A DNA stretch of 64,000 nucleotides from Chryseobacterium echinoideorum (GTDB lineage Bacteria; Bacteroidota; Bacteroidia; Flavobacteriales; Weeksellaceae): positions 124,001 through 188,000 of the forward strand of contig NZ_VKNW01000008.1 in NCBI RefSeq assembly GCF_007474535.1. The letters are read 5' to 3'. The notes under the pieces were generated by a model. It had not been told where the DNA came from, did no database searches, and worked only from the letters and a program-made list of their open reading frames with translations. Position 1 is the first letter of the stretch, and each line of letters begins with the position of its first letter. The translations under genes were made by a program, and so were the position numbers. Shown here one piece after another: positions 37,287 through 46,248 of this stretch.

Positions 37287-38705
37287 ATGGAATCAATATC
37301 TGTATTTGAAATTATAAAAGTTGGAATAGGTCCTTCGAGTTCTCATACGATGGGACCGTGGAATGCCGCCGCAGCATTTATCAGGATCATCAATCGTGAA
37401 AGATCTGTTGCTGAAGTAAAAGAAGTTTTTCTGGAATTTTTCGGTTCGTTGGCAAAAACAGGAATTGGTCACGGAACCGATATTGCAGGAATGCTGGGCT
37501 TGAGCGGTGAAGATTTCAAAACGATTGATACAACCAGAATTAGTGACAAAATAGAGCATATTAAAAAATCTGAGATCCTAAATTTAGGTGGCGAAAAACA
37601 AATTCCCTTTGTTTACGGTCATCATCTCGTTCTCAATATGTCTGAAACTTTAGAGTATCATCCCAACGGCATGATTTTTAAAGCAATTTTTGAAGATGGA
37701 ACAGAGCTTGTGCAGGATTTTTATTCTGTGGGCGGAGGTTTCATTATGAGTCAGGAAAAAAAATCTATTGATAAGCATTGCGTACGTACTTTATATCCGT
37801 GTCATAAATCTTCGGATATTGTAAAATACTGCGACAAATTAGGATTTGAAAAGATTTCAGATTTAATACTAATTAACGAAGAAAGCTGGAGAACACAGAA
37901 TGAAACCAGAAAAGAAGCTCTTTACATCTGGGATCAGATTAAAGAATGTATTTACAAAGGGGTGAATAAAGAGGGTGTTTTGCCAGGTGGATTGAACGTG
38001 ACCCGTCGTGCGGCAGGGATCAACAGAAAACTTTTAGGCGAAAAAATTTATAAGAATAAAGACGAATGGTTTCAGCTGGTGGTTGATGCAGAAGAAAATT
38101 TCACCAATATCAACAAATGGATTTCCTGTTTTGCACTGGCTGTGAATGAGGAAAACGCAAGTTTCGGGAGAATTATTACGGCACCCACCAACGGAGCGAG
38201 CGGAGTAATTCCGGCTGTTTTGATGTATGCTCAGGCTTTTACCCATGCAACAACTGATGATGATATTGCAAGATTTATTTTAGTTGCAGGAGAAATCGGA
38301 ACTTTATTTAAGAAGAACGCTACGATTTCGGCAGCAATGGGCGGTTGTCAGGCGGAAGTGGGAGTTTCTTCAGCAATGGCTGCAGCAGGCTTAACAGAGA
38401 TTTTGGGCGGCAGCGTTGGTCAGGTTTTAATGGCGGCAGAAATTGCTATGGAACATCATTTAGGATTAACCTGTGATCCGATTAAAGGATTAGTACAGAT
38501 TCCTTGCATTGAAAGAAATACAATGGGAGCTATAAAGGCGATTACCGCTGCAAATATTGCTCTGGAAAGTGATCCTTCAAAAGCAAAAGTAAGTTTAGAT
38601 CAGGTAATCCAGACGATGTGGGAAACGGCTTTGTCGATGAATGACCGTTTCAAGGAAACTTCGGAAGGTGGTTTGGCGATTGCGGTCAATGTTCCGGAGT
38701 GTTAA
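37287..38705 (+). CDS. sdaA: L-serine ammonia-lyase (iron-sulfur, single chain)
   Basis: Deaminates L-serine to pyruvate and ammonia using a [4Fe-4S] cluster. The 472-residue chain joins the beta-type N-terminal domain (GIGPSSSHTMGPWNAA at 11-26) and the alpha-type catalytic domain (ITAPTNGASGVIPAVLMY, GGCQAEVGVSSAMAAAGL, CDPIKGLVQIPCIERN). Candidate cluster cysteines are those in GGCQAEVG, TCDPIKG and IPCIERN. The gene has its own promoter and is followed by a palindromic repeat cluster. Confidence 0.95.
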   Translation: MESISVFEIIKVGIGPSSSHTMGPWNAAAAFIRIINRERSVAEVKEVFLEFFGSLAKTGIGHGTDIAGMLGLSGEDFKTIDTTRISDKIEHIKKSEILNLGGEKQIPFVYGHHLVLNMSETLEYHPNGMIFKAIFEDGTELVQDFYSVGGGFIMSQEKKSIDKHCVRTLYPCHKSSDIVKYCDKLGFEKISDLILINEESWRTQNETRKEALYIWDQIKECIYKGVNKEGVLPGGLNVTRRAAGINRKLLGEKIYKNKDEWFQLVVDAEENFTNINKWISCFALAVNEENASFGRIITAPTNGASGVIPAVLMYAQAFTHATTDDDIARFILVAGEIGTLFKKNATISAAMGGCQAEVGVSSAMAAAGLTEILGGSVGQVLMAAEIAMEHHLGLTCDPIKGLVQIPCIERNTMGAIKAITAANIALESDPSKAKVSLDQVIQTMWETALSMNDRFKETSEGGLAIAVNVPEC

Positions 38706-38730
38706 AATAAAAATAAACAACATATTATAT

Positions 38731-38813
38731 AAACGTGCGCATCTTTTAAACAAAAGATGCGTACGTTTTTAGTAAAAGATGCGTACGTTTTAACAAAAAC
38801 ATCCGTATCTTTT
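38731..38813. repeat. Four-copy palindromic 17-mer cluster, likely terminator
   Basis: Four copies of the 17-mer AAACGTACGCATCTTTT occur as plus (38731-38747), minus (38752-38768), minus (38774-38790) and a diverged plus (38797-38813). Copies 1 and 2 form a 17-bp hairpin with one mismatch and a 4-base loop, followed by TTTTT. It lies between convergent genes and probably terminates both. The repetition of the unit beyond one hairpin is unusual. Confidence 0.7.
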
Positions 38814-38824
38814 TTTACAATAGA

Positions 38825-40471
38825 TTATTGCTTGTCGAAAACAATTGTATTTCCGTTTTGAATCAGGGTAAGTTGTTTCTTTTCCGGTGTGAAAATTATT
38901 TTTACACCGGCATTATCAAATTTAAACTGATCTTTTTCAACATATTCCAGAGGGAATGCGGGTTGATCCGTTCCCTGGGCGAAAAGACTTTCATCTTCAA
39001 TAAAAATTTTTAAACCTAATGGAATTTCTTTAGAGCTGTACTCACCTACATATTTTTGCAAATCAGAAGCGGATATTTTTTCATTGCTCAACTTTGGATA
39101 TTCATATTCTTTGTTGTATAGCAGACTCAGAATACCAATTGCAAAATTATTAGCACCAATCCGGTCTGCATTTAGGGAATACGAAAAAGAAATTTGATCT
39201 TCGGGATTATAGACCATCAGAGAATTGGTTCCGTAAGTACCTCCACTGTGCCCGTAGTATTTTTTGGAGAAAAAAGGAACTGTTATAATTCCTTTTCCAA
39301 AATTGTCATTTCCTTTAGGCATCATTTCGGAAAGTGAGGTTTTGGAAACAATTTTGCCTTCAAAAAGATGATTAATGATGATGTTCAGAGTTGTAGGGTC
39401 GGTGGCAATATCTCCAACGCCCACTACATTATTAAAATCAAAATCTTCTTTGCTGTTCCATTTTCCACTAAAATCATAAGGCAGATAAACATTGGTAGGA
39501 TTTTGACTTGCGGTATAAAAATTATTTAATTGTAAAGGGGTCACAAATGTTTCTTTCAGATTTTCAGCATAGGTTTTTTTGGTGATCTTTTCTAAAATTT
39601 TAGCCAGAAGATAATATCCTGTATTTGAATATCTTTTGTCTGTACCCGGCTCAAAAATAGAACCTTGTTCTTTGATATGAGCCATTATTTTTGAATCATC
39701 AGATTTATTGATGAGCCACATCATATCATCTTTTCCCTGCACATAATCTCCCAGACCTGAAGTGTGATTCAACATCTGGCTGATGGTAATTTTTTCTGCA
39801 TTAGGAGCCTCCGGAAAAAACTTTGAGAGTTTATCATTCAGGTTCAGCTGTTTTTTTTCTATCAGTTTAAAGATCATGGAAGCTGTCATGGTTTTGGTCA
39901 CAGAACCAATCTGAAAAGCAGAATATTTTCCAGACCTGAAAGGAAGATTCTGCTGTCCGAAATTTCTTTTGTAAATTTCTTTACCATTTTTGAATAAAGA
40001 AACTTCTCCGGCTTCTGCATTGTTTTTTTCAAGATAAGAAATGAAATCATCAATTCTTTTAATACTCTCATTGAGATTTTGCGGTAGCTGCAAAGTTTCG
40101 TTTTTCGCAACAGAATTGTCTTTTTCGCTTGAAGGTTGTAATATTAGCGGAAGCGATATACCATTTTGACTGAATGTTCCCGTAATTTTTTTTCCTTCCA
40201 GCGTGCCTGTGTAAGTTCCTCCGATAGCTGAAATCTCAAGTGTTAACTTATTTTTTTCAAAAACAGTTTTGTCGACAGGAATGTCTTTTACTTGCTGTAA
40301 TGGGCTGTCTGCAGTAGATTTATAACCATCTTTATCTTTTTTGATGTTAAAGATCAACGGAAGTTTTGCACCCTGAAAGTTGAGTTCACCCTTCCACGAA
40401 CCAATAATTTCCTGTGAAAAAAATGATGTGAAGCAGAGCAGCACCAGAAATATTGAAAGTTTTATTTTCAT
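38825..40471 (-). CDS. Exported serine hydrolase, class C beta-lactamase fold
   Basis: A 548-residue exported protein with a signal peptide (MKIKLSIFLVLLCFTSFFSQ). Residues 20-115 are a beta-rich module (GSWKGELNFQGAKLPLIFNI). The catalytic domain (about 150-430) has the Ser-x-x-Lys motif SVTK, the Tyr-x-Asn motif YSN and a C-terminal HSGGT in place of KTG. A C-terminal lipocalin-like region follows. The family includes D-aminopeptidases, esterases and AmpC-like enzymes. Resistance is not implied. Confidence 0.85.
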   Translation of the reverse strand: MKIKLSIFLVLLCFTSFFSQEIIGSWKGELNFQGAKLPLIFNIKKDKDGYKSTADSPLQQVKDIPVDKTVFEKNKLTLEISAIGGTYTGTLEGKKITGTFSQNGISLPLILQPSSEKDNSVAKNETLQLPQNLNESIKRIDDFISYLEKNNAEAGEVSLFKNGKEIYKRNFGQQNLPFRSGKYSAFQIGSVTKTMTASMIFKLIEKKQLNLNDKLSKFFPEAPNAEKITISQMLNHTSGLGDYVQGKDDMMWLINKSDDSKIMAHIKEQGSIFEPGTDKRYSNTGYYLLAKILEKITKKTYAENLKETFVTPLQLNNFYTASQNPTNVYLPYDFSGKWNSKEDFDFNNVVGVGDIATDPTTLNIIINHLFEGKIVSKTSLSEMMPKGNDNFGKGIITVPFFSKKYYGHSGGTYGTNSLMVYNPEDQISFSYSLNADRIGANNFAIGILSLLYNKEYEYPKLSNEKISASDLQKYVGEYSSKEIPLGLKIFIEDESLFAQGTDQPAFPLEYVEKDQFKFDNAGVKIIFTPEKKQLTLIQNGNTIVFDKQ

Positions 40472-40529
40472 ATGTAGATTTTATAGTTTTTTTAAGGGTT
40501 AATGATTGATTTTCAGGATACTAAATTTT

Positions 40530-41102
40530 TCAGACTAAAAATTGAGAAAATGTAATGGTTATAATGACTACAAAAGCAAAAAGTAAAATTTTTTTTACAT
40601 CTTTAATATTGGTAGCGGTTTTAAAACCATTGAAAAGCAAAGCGAATCCGTGGGCAATCGTAATTAACGCAAAGAATGCAAAAAAGCAAAGAATGATGAG
40701 ATCCGAAATGGGAATTTGAGGAGTTTTATCTTTTGTAAGCTCTGCGATTGTCATTATAGCCCGGTCTACAAATGGAATTTCTCCGATCAAAATAAGCAGT
40801 AGAACTGGAATTTGGGCAATAATTACGGTATTGATAATGTCAATAAGTCTTGTCTTTTTGTTAAAAATCTTTCCCAGAACGAAAAGAACAGCAATAGCGA
40901 TTAGGTAGCTTTTCAAAGTGATAAACACCGTTTTCAATAGAGGATCATTTTCCCCGATATATCCGTAATGAAAAATACTATCCATTTGAAATCCTAAAAA
41001 ATAGGTTACTGCAAAATTTATCATCATAAAAATAAGCCCCGCAATAAGCAGCTGTACTTCACTGAATTTTGAGAAGGGATTCAAAAGAATTTTCCAGTTC
41101 AT
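40530..41102 (-). CDS. Yip1-family membrane protein
   Basis: A 190-residue inner-membrane protein with five predicted hydrophobic segments (about 17-38, 60-80, 92-108, 130-152, 168-188). The spacing and the N-terminal NPFSKFSEVQ helix are typical of Yip1-domain proteins. Bacterial function is unknown. It is probably co-transcribed with the zinc-ribbon/HTH gene 5 bases upstream, which may regulate it. Confidence 0.7.
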   Translation of the reverse strand: MNWKILLNPFSKFSEVQLLIAGLIFMMINFAVTYFLGFQMDSIFHYGYIGENDPLLKTVFITLKSYLIAIAVLFVLGKIFNKKTRLIDIINTVIIAQIPVLLLILIGEIPFVDRAIMTIAELTKDKTPQIPISDLIILCFFAFFALITIAHGFALLFNGFKTATNIKDVKKILLFAFVVIITITFSQFLV

Positions 41103-41107
41103 GAGTT

Positions 41108-41374
41108 TTATTTTTTTAGTTGATTAATTTTCTGAATAAGATCGTCCATTTTATTTCTCATGGTCGGATAAGAGAGTGCAGCCTGTTTTGCCATTTCTTT
41201 GATGCTCCCGCTGGAAAGAAAGAAATTAAGGATAAAATCCTGCTCATCTCTGTTGAGTTTCAAAAGAACCGGAAGCTCGTAATCTCCATTCACATGAGTT
41301 CCGCAGTCAGGACATTTCATCTGACTTACGTTGAGAGTATGGTCGCAACTGGGACAAAATATTGGAAGCTTCAT
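41108..41374 (-). CDS. DUF2089 zinc-ribbon/HTH regulator
   Basis: An 88-residue protein. A zinc ribbon (CPSCDHTLNVSQMKCPDCG, residues 7-25) is followed by a helix-turn-helix-like segment (LNFFLSSGSIKEMAKQAALSYPTMRNKMDDLI). This matches the DUF2089 family, small regulators usually encoded next to a membrane-protein gene. It lies 5 bases upstream of the Yip1 gene, supporting an operon. Confidence 0.8.
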   Translation of the reverse strand: MKLPIFCPSCDHTLNVSQMKCPDCGTHVNGDYELPVLLKLNRDEQDFILNFFLSSGSIKEMAKQAALSYPTMRNKMDDLIQKINQLKK

Positions 41375-41485
41375 TAAAATATATTTTTACAAATGTAATA
41401 TTATTTTTAATAATGTTAATATTTATTTTAATAAAATTGAAAAATATATTTTCAAAAAAATATTTTCTACAACACATTTTATTAA

Positions 41486-41493
41486 TATTTTTG
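41486..41493 (+). promoter_or_regulatory. -7 box of the frameshifted secreted-protein gene
   Basis: TATTTTTG, 15 bases before the ATG at 41509. It marks the true start and rules out the longer upstream frame beginning at 41362. Confidence 0.55.
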
Positions 41494-41508
41494 CTGAAAA
41501 TAATATTG

Positions 41509-42172
41509 ATGAAAAAAATAATAACCTTCATTTTCGGATTAATAACCATTGCAGCATATTCACAAATCATTATTCCTAAAACTTCTGATAAAGGAATCTT
41601 AATTACTCAAACCAACGAAAAAATTGAATATAGAAATCTAAAATATGCAAACGGAAAAATCACCTATGTAAACGCTGAAAATAATGTTTTGGAGTTTTTG
41701 TATGAAAATTCCCTAAAAAGTATTGAGGAAGGAGAACAATCTTTGCACACACAAGTTTCTGATATAGAGAAGCTTTCTGAAAAATCAAAAGAAATAAAAC
41801 TTACAGATAAAAGAGATATTAAAGATTTTCTGGATAAGCATTAATAACTCACAATATAAAAGCGGAAAATCACTCAACAATTTAGGTACTGCCTTTGTTG
41901 TAGGTGGTGCTACCTGCTTTGTAACGGGCGGTCTTATAAATTTATCTTCTGCAAATACGGTAAGTATGACAGAAGAGAAAAGGAGAGGTTCTTCTGTACC
42001 TTTAATTATAGGTATGCTGGGAGCAGGAGCAGGTATTATTATGAAAATTGCAGGACACTCTCAAATGAATAAAGCTGTAAGAGCTTACAGATATTCAGAT
42101 TCAAAAAAATTTGTTCCCGTATATTATGTACTTAATGACCAAAATGGAGTAGGAGTATTGATGAAGTTTTAA
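41509..42172 (+). pseudogene. Small secreted protein gene split by a frameshift
   Basis: Frame 1 from the ATG at 41509 gives a signal peptide (MKKIITFIFGLITIAAYSQ) and about 110 residues ending at 41844. Frame 2 is open from 41798 to 42172 and continues without an in-frame stop through INNSQYKSGKSLNNLGTAF, a hydrophobic segment and KIAGHSQMNKAVRAYRYSD. This matches the C-terminal half of the common Bacteroidota secreted proteins with a 'SGK.L...G' membrane segment. A one-base indel in 41798-41844 would join the halves into ~220 residues. Internal ATGs, for example at 41966, could restart translation. No slippery heptamer is visible, so a real mutation or sequencing error is more likely than programmed frameshifting. 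Confidence 0.6.
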
Positions 42173-43015
42173 TTATTTTAAAATTTCCCTTATTCTGTTA
42201 GCATTGACGATCAGTTCTTCCAGATATTCAAAATTTTCTTTTTCCAAAGCAGATTTGAATTTTCGAAGCTGGGAAATATGTTCGTTCAGAACATCTAAGA
42301 CATTCTCTTTATTTTGTTTGAAGATCGGAACCCACATTTCAGGATGGGATTTTGCCAGACGAACAGTACTCGAAAAACCCGAACTCGCCAGTTGGAAAAT
42401 GGTCTCCTCTTCTTTTTCTTTTTCCAGAACCGTATTGGCCAAAGCATAAGAAGTGATATGTGAAATATGCGAAATATAGGCGGTGTGTACGTCATGATCT
42501 TCTGCGTTCATATAAATAGGGTGCATATCAAGATCTTTCACAATATTTTCTGCAATTTGTAAAGCGTCATCTGCAGACTCTTCACGGTTACAGATTACGC
42601 CAGCTTTGCCTGAAAAACTCTCTGCAACGGCTGATTTCGGACCGTTATTTTCTGTTCCCCACATCGGGTGGAAAGCTACAAATCGTGATCTTTTCGGATG
42701 ATTTTTTACCGAATTTACGATTCCGGATTTAGTAGAGCCAACATCCATTACCGTTTGTTGATCTGAAATTAAACTTAAAACTTCCGGCAAAATTTTTCTT
42801 GCCGAATCCACAGGAATTGCAATAATAATCAGGTCTGAATTTTTTATTCCTGTTTCAAAATCAGTTTTTTCGTTAATAATATTTAAAGATAAGGCTTCGT
42901 TGAGATTTTCAGTATTGTTGTCTATTCCGTAAATGTAATCTACTTTGTTTTTCTGTTTTAATTTTAATGCAATCGAACCGCCAATCAATCCTACGCCAAT
43001 AATGCTTATTTTCAT
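42173..43015 (-). CDS. tyrA: Prephenate dehydrogenase
   Basis: Converts prephenate to 4-hydroxyphenylpyruvate with NAD+ in tyrosine synthesis. The 280-residue protein has the Rossmann motif IGVGLIGGSIALKL (5-18), DVGSTKSGIVNSV, FHPMWGTENNGPKSA with the catalytic-type His and a conserved HDVHTAYISHISH region. It has no chorismate mutase fusion and no ACT domain. The stop codon abuts the end of the convergent frameshifted gene. Confidence 0.93.
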   Translation of the reverse strand: MKISIIGVGLIGGSIALKLKQKNKVDYIYGIDNNTENLNEALSLNIINEKTDFETGIKNSDLIIIAIPVDSARKILPEVLSLISDQQTVMDVGSTKSGIVNSVKNHPKRSRFVAFHPMWGTENNGPKSAVAESFSGKAGVICNREESADDALQIAENIVKDLDMHPIYMNAEDHDVHTAYISHISHITSYALANTVLEKEKEEETIFQLASSGFSSTVRLAKSHPEMWVPIFKQNKENVLDVLNEHISQLRKFKSALEKENFEYLEELIVNANRIREILK

Positions 43016-43176
43016 ATATAAATGTCTATGTTTTATTTGTCATGTCAAATTTTATTTCTTCTTGAAGCCTGAATTTTCCGATCATGACCATTTCATTATT
43101 TAAAATTAAAAAAATAAACTCCGCCAAAAAAGTTTTTTGTTTTTTAACATCAATAAAATTTTAATATTTTTACGCT

Positions 43177-44166
43177 ATGAGTAATTTTATAGATTTTAAT
43201 GCAGCTAAAAAGCTTCACGATAGGCAGGAAAGTAAAAACAGGCTTACCGAACTTTTTAAAATACAATATCCTATCATTCAGGGTGGAATGATCTGGCATT
43301 CCGGATGGCGTTTAGCTTCTGCGGTTTCCAATTGTGGAGGATTAGGAATGATTGGTGCAGGAAGCATGTATCCCGATATTTTACGTGAAAATATTCAGAA
43401 ATATAAAAAAGCTACAGATCTGCCTTTTGCCGTGAATGTTCCGATGCTTTATCCTAATCTTGAAGAGATTATCAATATTATTTTGGAGGAAAAAATAAAA
43501 ATTGTTTTTACATCTGCCGGAAATCCTAAAACATACACTGAAATTTTACAGAAAGAAGGAATAAAGGTAGCTCATGTGGTTTCTTCGACAAAATTTGCCA
43601 TAAAATGTGAAGATGCGGGTGTGGATGCTATTGTTGCAGAGGGATTTGAAGCTGGCGGACACAATGGAAGAGATGAAACTACTACGCTTTGTCTGATTCC
43701 CAATGTAAGGAAACATGTTTCTAAACCATTGATTGCAGCTGGAGGTATTGCATTGGGTTCTCAAATGAAAGCTGCCATGATTCTCGGAGCAGACGGAGTA
43801 CAGATTGGAAGCCGTTTTGCAGCGACCGTGGAAGCAAGTTCACATGACAATTGGAAAAAGAAAATTACCGAACTTAACGAAGGGGATACTCACCTTACGC
43901 TCAAAGAATTAGCTCCTGTGAGAATGGTGAAGAATAAGTTTTTCAATGAGCTGGAAGAAATTTACAATACAGGAAGAAATGCAGAAGCATTAATGGCATC
44001 TTTAGGAAGAGCGCGTGCAAAAAAAGGAATGTTTGAGGGAGATATGGAAGATGGTGAACTGGAAATTGGGCAGGTCTCCGCTTTGATTAATGAAATATTA
44101 CCCGTTGAGAAAGTTTTTGAAAATCTTCTGAAAGAGTTTAATGAGATTAAAAATCCTGTTTTGTAA
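43177..44166 (+). CDS. Nitronate monooxygenase / FabK-like FMN enzyme
   Basis: A 329-residue TIM-barrel flavoprotein. Motifs are YPIIQGGMIWHSGWRLASAVSNCGGLGMIGAG, PFAVNVP, IVFTSAGNPK, VAEGFEAGGHNG with the conserved His, and IAAGGIALGSQMKAAMILGADGVQIGSRF for phosphate binding. It belongs to the nitronate monooxygenase / 2-enoyl-ACP reductase II group. Which activity it has cannot be decided here. No fatty-acid genes are adjacent, which slightly favours a nitronate monooxygenase role. Confidence 0.85.
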   Translation: MSNFIDFNAAKKLHDRQESKNRLTELFKIQYPIIQGGMIWHSGWRLASAVSNCGGLGMIGAGSMYPDILRENIQKYKKATDLPFAVNVPMLYPNLEEIINIILEEKIKIVFTSAGNPKTYTEILQKEGIKVAHVVSSTKFAIKCEDAGVDAIVAEGFEAGGHNGRDETTTLCLIPNVRKHVSKPLIAAGGIALGSQMKAAMILGADGVQIGSRFAATVEASSHDNWKKKITELNEGDTHLTLKELAPVRMVKNKFFNELEEIYNTGRNAEALMASLGRARAKKGMFEGDMEDGELEIGQVSALINEILPVEKVFENLLKEFNEIKNPVL

Positions 44167-44175
44167 ATAGGGTTT

Positions 44176-44796
44176 TTAGTTTAAATTTTCCAGTTCAGCT
44201 ATCAGGTTTTTCCTTGCAGTTGCTTCGTACTTTTCACGGAAAAATTCTGTTTTGTAAATGTTTTCCAAATCAAGAAAATGCTGTAAAACCTTCTTTCTCC
44301 CCGGTTTGTACACGAAGTCGGGATAGATTGAATATTCTTTTCTTATTTGTTGAATATATTGGCTGTAGATTTGGAAGTTTTTTCCAAGAATAGACAAATC
44401 AGCATCCAAAAGATAATTAGTATCTGAGTCATCCGATTTTTGATGAGATTTTGTTGCTAAAATCTGGTTACAGACTGTTTTAATATCATTTTTGTTTAAG
44501 TTTAAACCAGTCAGTTTTTTTGCTGCATAATCTGCACTTTTTTCTTCGTTAGATTTTGAAGTTGCACTGTAGATTATATCATGATAAAAAACTGAAAAGG
44601 AAACAATTTCAAAATTTTTTATATTTTCTTTCACCTGCTCAATTTCTTCAAAAAGATTTTGGATATGCAGTAGATTGTGATAATATCTTGTTTTTTCAGA
44701 ATACTTTTTGTCAATCTCTGTCCATGAATTTTTTATAAATTTCTGATCATCAGAATAATTGAAGCAAAGATTTTTAAATATTTGTTCTAAAATCAT
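44176..44796 (-). CDS. HD-domain predicted metal-dependent hydrolase
   Basis: A 206-residue cytosolic protein of the COG4339-type HD superfamily. Candidate metal ligands are the His of YYHNLLHI (about 39-46), FYHDIIYSATSKSNEEKSAD near 70-88 and TKSHQ and LLDADLSILG near 115-135. The substrate is unknown, probably a nucleotide or phosphomonoester. It has no clear operon partner. Confidence 0.8.
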   Translation of the reverse strand: MILEQIFKNLCFNYSDDQKFIKNSWTEIDKKYSEKTRYYHNLLHIQNLFEEIEQVKENIKNFEIVSFSVFYHDIIYSATSKSNEEKSADYAAKKLTGLNLNKNDIKTVCNQILATKSHQKSDDSDTNYLLDADLSILGKNFQIYSQYIQQIRKEYSIYPDFVYKPGRKKVLQHFLDLENIYKTEFFREKYEATARKNLIAELENLN

Positions 44797-44813
44797 ATTA
44801 CTGTTTTACAAAA

Positions 44814-44835
44814 AAAGGAACTCAAAGTTCCTTTA
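44814..44835 (-). terminator. Terminator of the rhodanese gene
   Basis: AAAGGAACT and AGTTCCTTT pair around CAA, followed on the minus strand by a T-run. It lies just past the stop codon of the leftward rhodanese gene. Confidence 0.75.
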
Positions 44836-44839
44836 ATAT

Positions 44840-45118
44840 TTACAATTGAGATTTTAATTCTGCCCAGCCTCCGCCGTTATATCCCTCTTTCAGACCTTGT
44901 GAATTCAGATATTCCAAAGCTTTTCCGCTTCTGTTTCCGCTTCTGCAGAATAGGACTACAGGCTTTTCGATAGATAAAATCTCATCTTTTCTGTCTTCTA
45001 CTTCTCCGAGCGGAATATTTTTTGCCCCTTCTATATTTCCGTCCATTTCCAATTCCATAGGTTCACGAACATCGATTAATTCATAATTTCCTGATTGTAA
45101 TACCTCTGCTAATGACAT
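44840..45118 (-). CDS. Rhodanese-like domain protein
   Basis: A 92-residue single-domain sulfurtransferase-like protein. The active loop is VLFCRSGNRSGKAL with Cys61 as the predicted persulfide carrier. YELIDVREPMEL is the conserved domain entry. There is no signal peptide, so it is cytosolic. It stands alone with its own terminator. Confidence 0.9.
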   Translation of the reverse strand: MSLAEVLQSGNYELIDVREPMELEMDGNIEGAKNIPLGEVEDRKDEILSIEKPVVLFCRSGNRSGKALEYLNSQGLKEGYNGGGWAELKSQL

Positions 45119-45207
45119 AATGCTTTATTTTTTTTATTAAAATTAATGATTTTGAATGACTGATTATTTAATGAAATTCAAATTCAAACAAATTTATAAA
45201 ATAATCT

Positions 45208-45215
45208 TAGTTTTG
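45208..45215 (+). promoter_or_regulatory. -7 box of queG
   Basis: TAGTTTTG matches TAnnTTTG, 13 bases before the ATG. A long frame starting at 45156 overlaps this box and is not the gene. Confidence 0.5.
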
Positions 45216-45228
45216 CAATGCGAAATCT

Positions 45229-46176
45229 ATGAATTCAAAAGCCGAAACATATTCACAACTCATAAAAACCAAAGCCAAAAGTTTTGGATTTCAGAATTGT
45301 GGAATTTCAAAAGCCGATTTTTTGGAAGAAGATGCAAGACAACTCGAGAACTGGCTTAAAAACAATTATCACGGTGAAATGAAATACATGGAAAATCATT
45401 TCGACAAAAGACTTGATCCAAGACTGCTGGTAGAAGGTTCCAAGTCTGTTATTTCTCTTTCTTACAATTATTTTCCAGAAGAAAAAATTCCGTCTCTGGA
45501 CAATTTTAAAATATCCAAATATGCTTATGCAGAAGATTATCATGAAGTGATAAAAGATATCCTGAGAGACATGGTTGCAGAACTCCGGAAAGAAATCGGT
45601 GAATTCTCGTTCAGGGTTTTTGTAGATTCTGCGCCTGTAATGGAAAGAAGCTGGGCAAAAAAATCGGGAATAGGATGGGTAGGAAAAAACGCTAACCTGA
45701 TTACGAAGCAAAGCGGCTCATTTTATTTTCTGGCTGAAATTATCTGTGATCTGGAATTAATTGCAGATTATGAGACTACAGATCATTGCGGAACTTGCCG
45801 AAAATGTATTGATGCGTGTCCTACAGATGCAATTGTTTCAGATAAGATTGTAGACGGAAGCAAATGTATTTCTTATGCAACCATTGAGCTGAAAAATGAA
45901 ATTCCGGATCATTTTAGAAATAAAATGGAGGATTGGATGTTTGGCTGCGATATTTGTCAGGATGTATGCCCATGGAATCGTTTTTCAAGACCGAATTTTC
46001 AGGATAAATTTAAACCGAACGATAAGCTTAGGAGTTTCAGAAAAGGTGAGTGGGAAGAACTGACGCAAGATATGTTTTCAGAAATATTCAGGAAATCTCC
46101 GGTAAAAAGAACCAAATTTTCAGGATTAAAAAGAAATATAAATTTTCTTACTCAGTTCGAAAAACCGATAATTTAA
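45229..46176 (+). CDS. queG: Epoxyqueuosine reductase QueG
   Basis: Catalyses the cobalamin-dependent last step of queuosine synthesis in tRNA anticodons. The 315-residue length is usual when the HEAT extension is short. The N-terminal cobalamin domain includes [12 protein letters not shown] and [30 protein letters not shown]. Two ferredoxin-like [4Fe-4S] clusters are seen in [16 protein letters not shown] and [11 protein letters not shown]. It is a single gene with its own promoter and terminator. Confidence 0.95.
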   Translation: MNSKAETYSQLIKTKAKSFGFQNCGISKADFLEEDARQLENWLKNNYHGEMKYMENHFDKRLDPRLLVEGSKSVISLSYNYFPEEKIPSLDNFKISKYAYAEDYHEVIKDILRDMVAELRKEIGEFSFRVFVDSAPVMERSWAKKSGIGWVGKNANLITKQSGSFYFLAEIICDLELIADYETTDHCGTCRKCIDACPTDAIVSDKIVDGSKCISYATIELKNEIPDHFRNKMEDWMFGCDICQDVCPWNRFSRPNFQDKFKPNDKLRSFRKGEWEELTQDMFSEIFRKSPVKRTKFSGLKRNINFLTQFEKPII

Positions 46177-46184
46177 CTCAAAAA

Positions 46185-46209
46185 AACCGGAAGAAAATTT
46201 CTCCCGGTT
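46185..46209. terminator. Terminator after queG
   Basis: AACCGGAAGAAA and TTTCTCCCGGTT form an imperfect stem between queG and the convergent lipoprotein gene, with A/T-runs on both sides. Confidence 0.65.
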
Positions 46210-46248
46210 CTTGGTTATTAGTAATTATTCTGAATTTTTCTAAATTTT

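Noticed and set aside
38825..40471. Serine hydrolase as a beta-lactam resistance gene
   Set aside because: Only the fold and SxxK/YxN/HSGGT motifs are shared. Such exported enzymes are mostly peptidases or esterases, so resistance cannot be claimed.
41798..41844. Programmed ribosomal frameshift in the secreted-protein gene
   Set aside because: There is no slippery heptamer and no downstream pseudoknot; a mutation or sequencing error is simpler.
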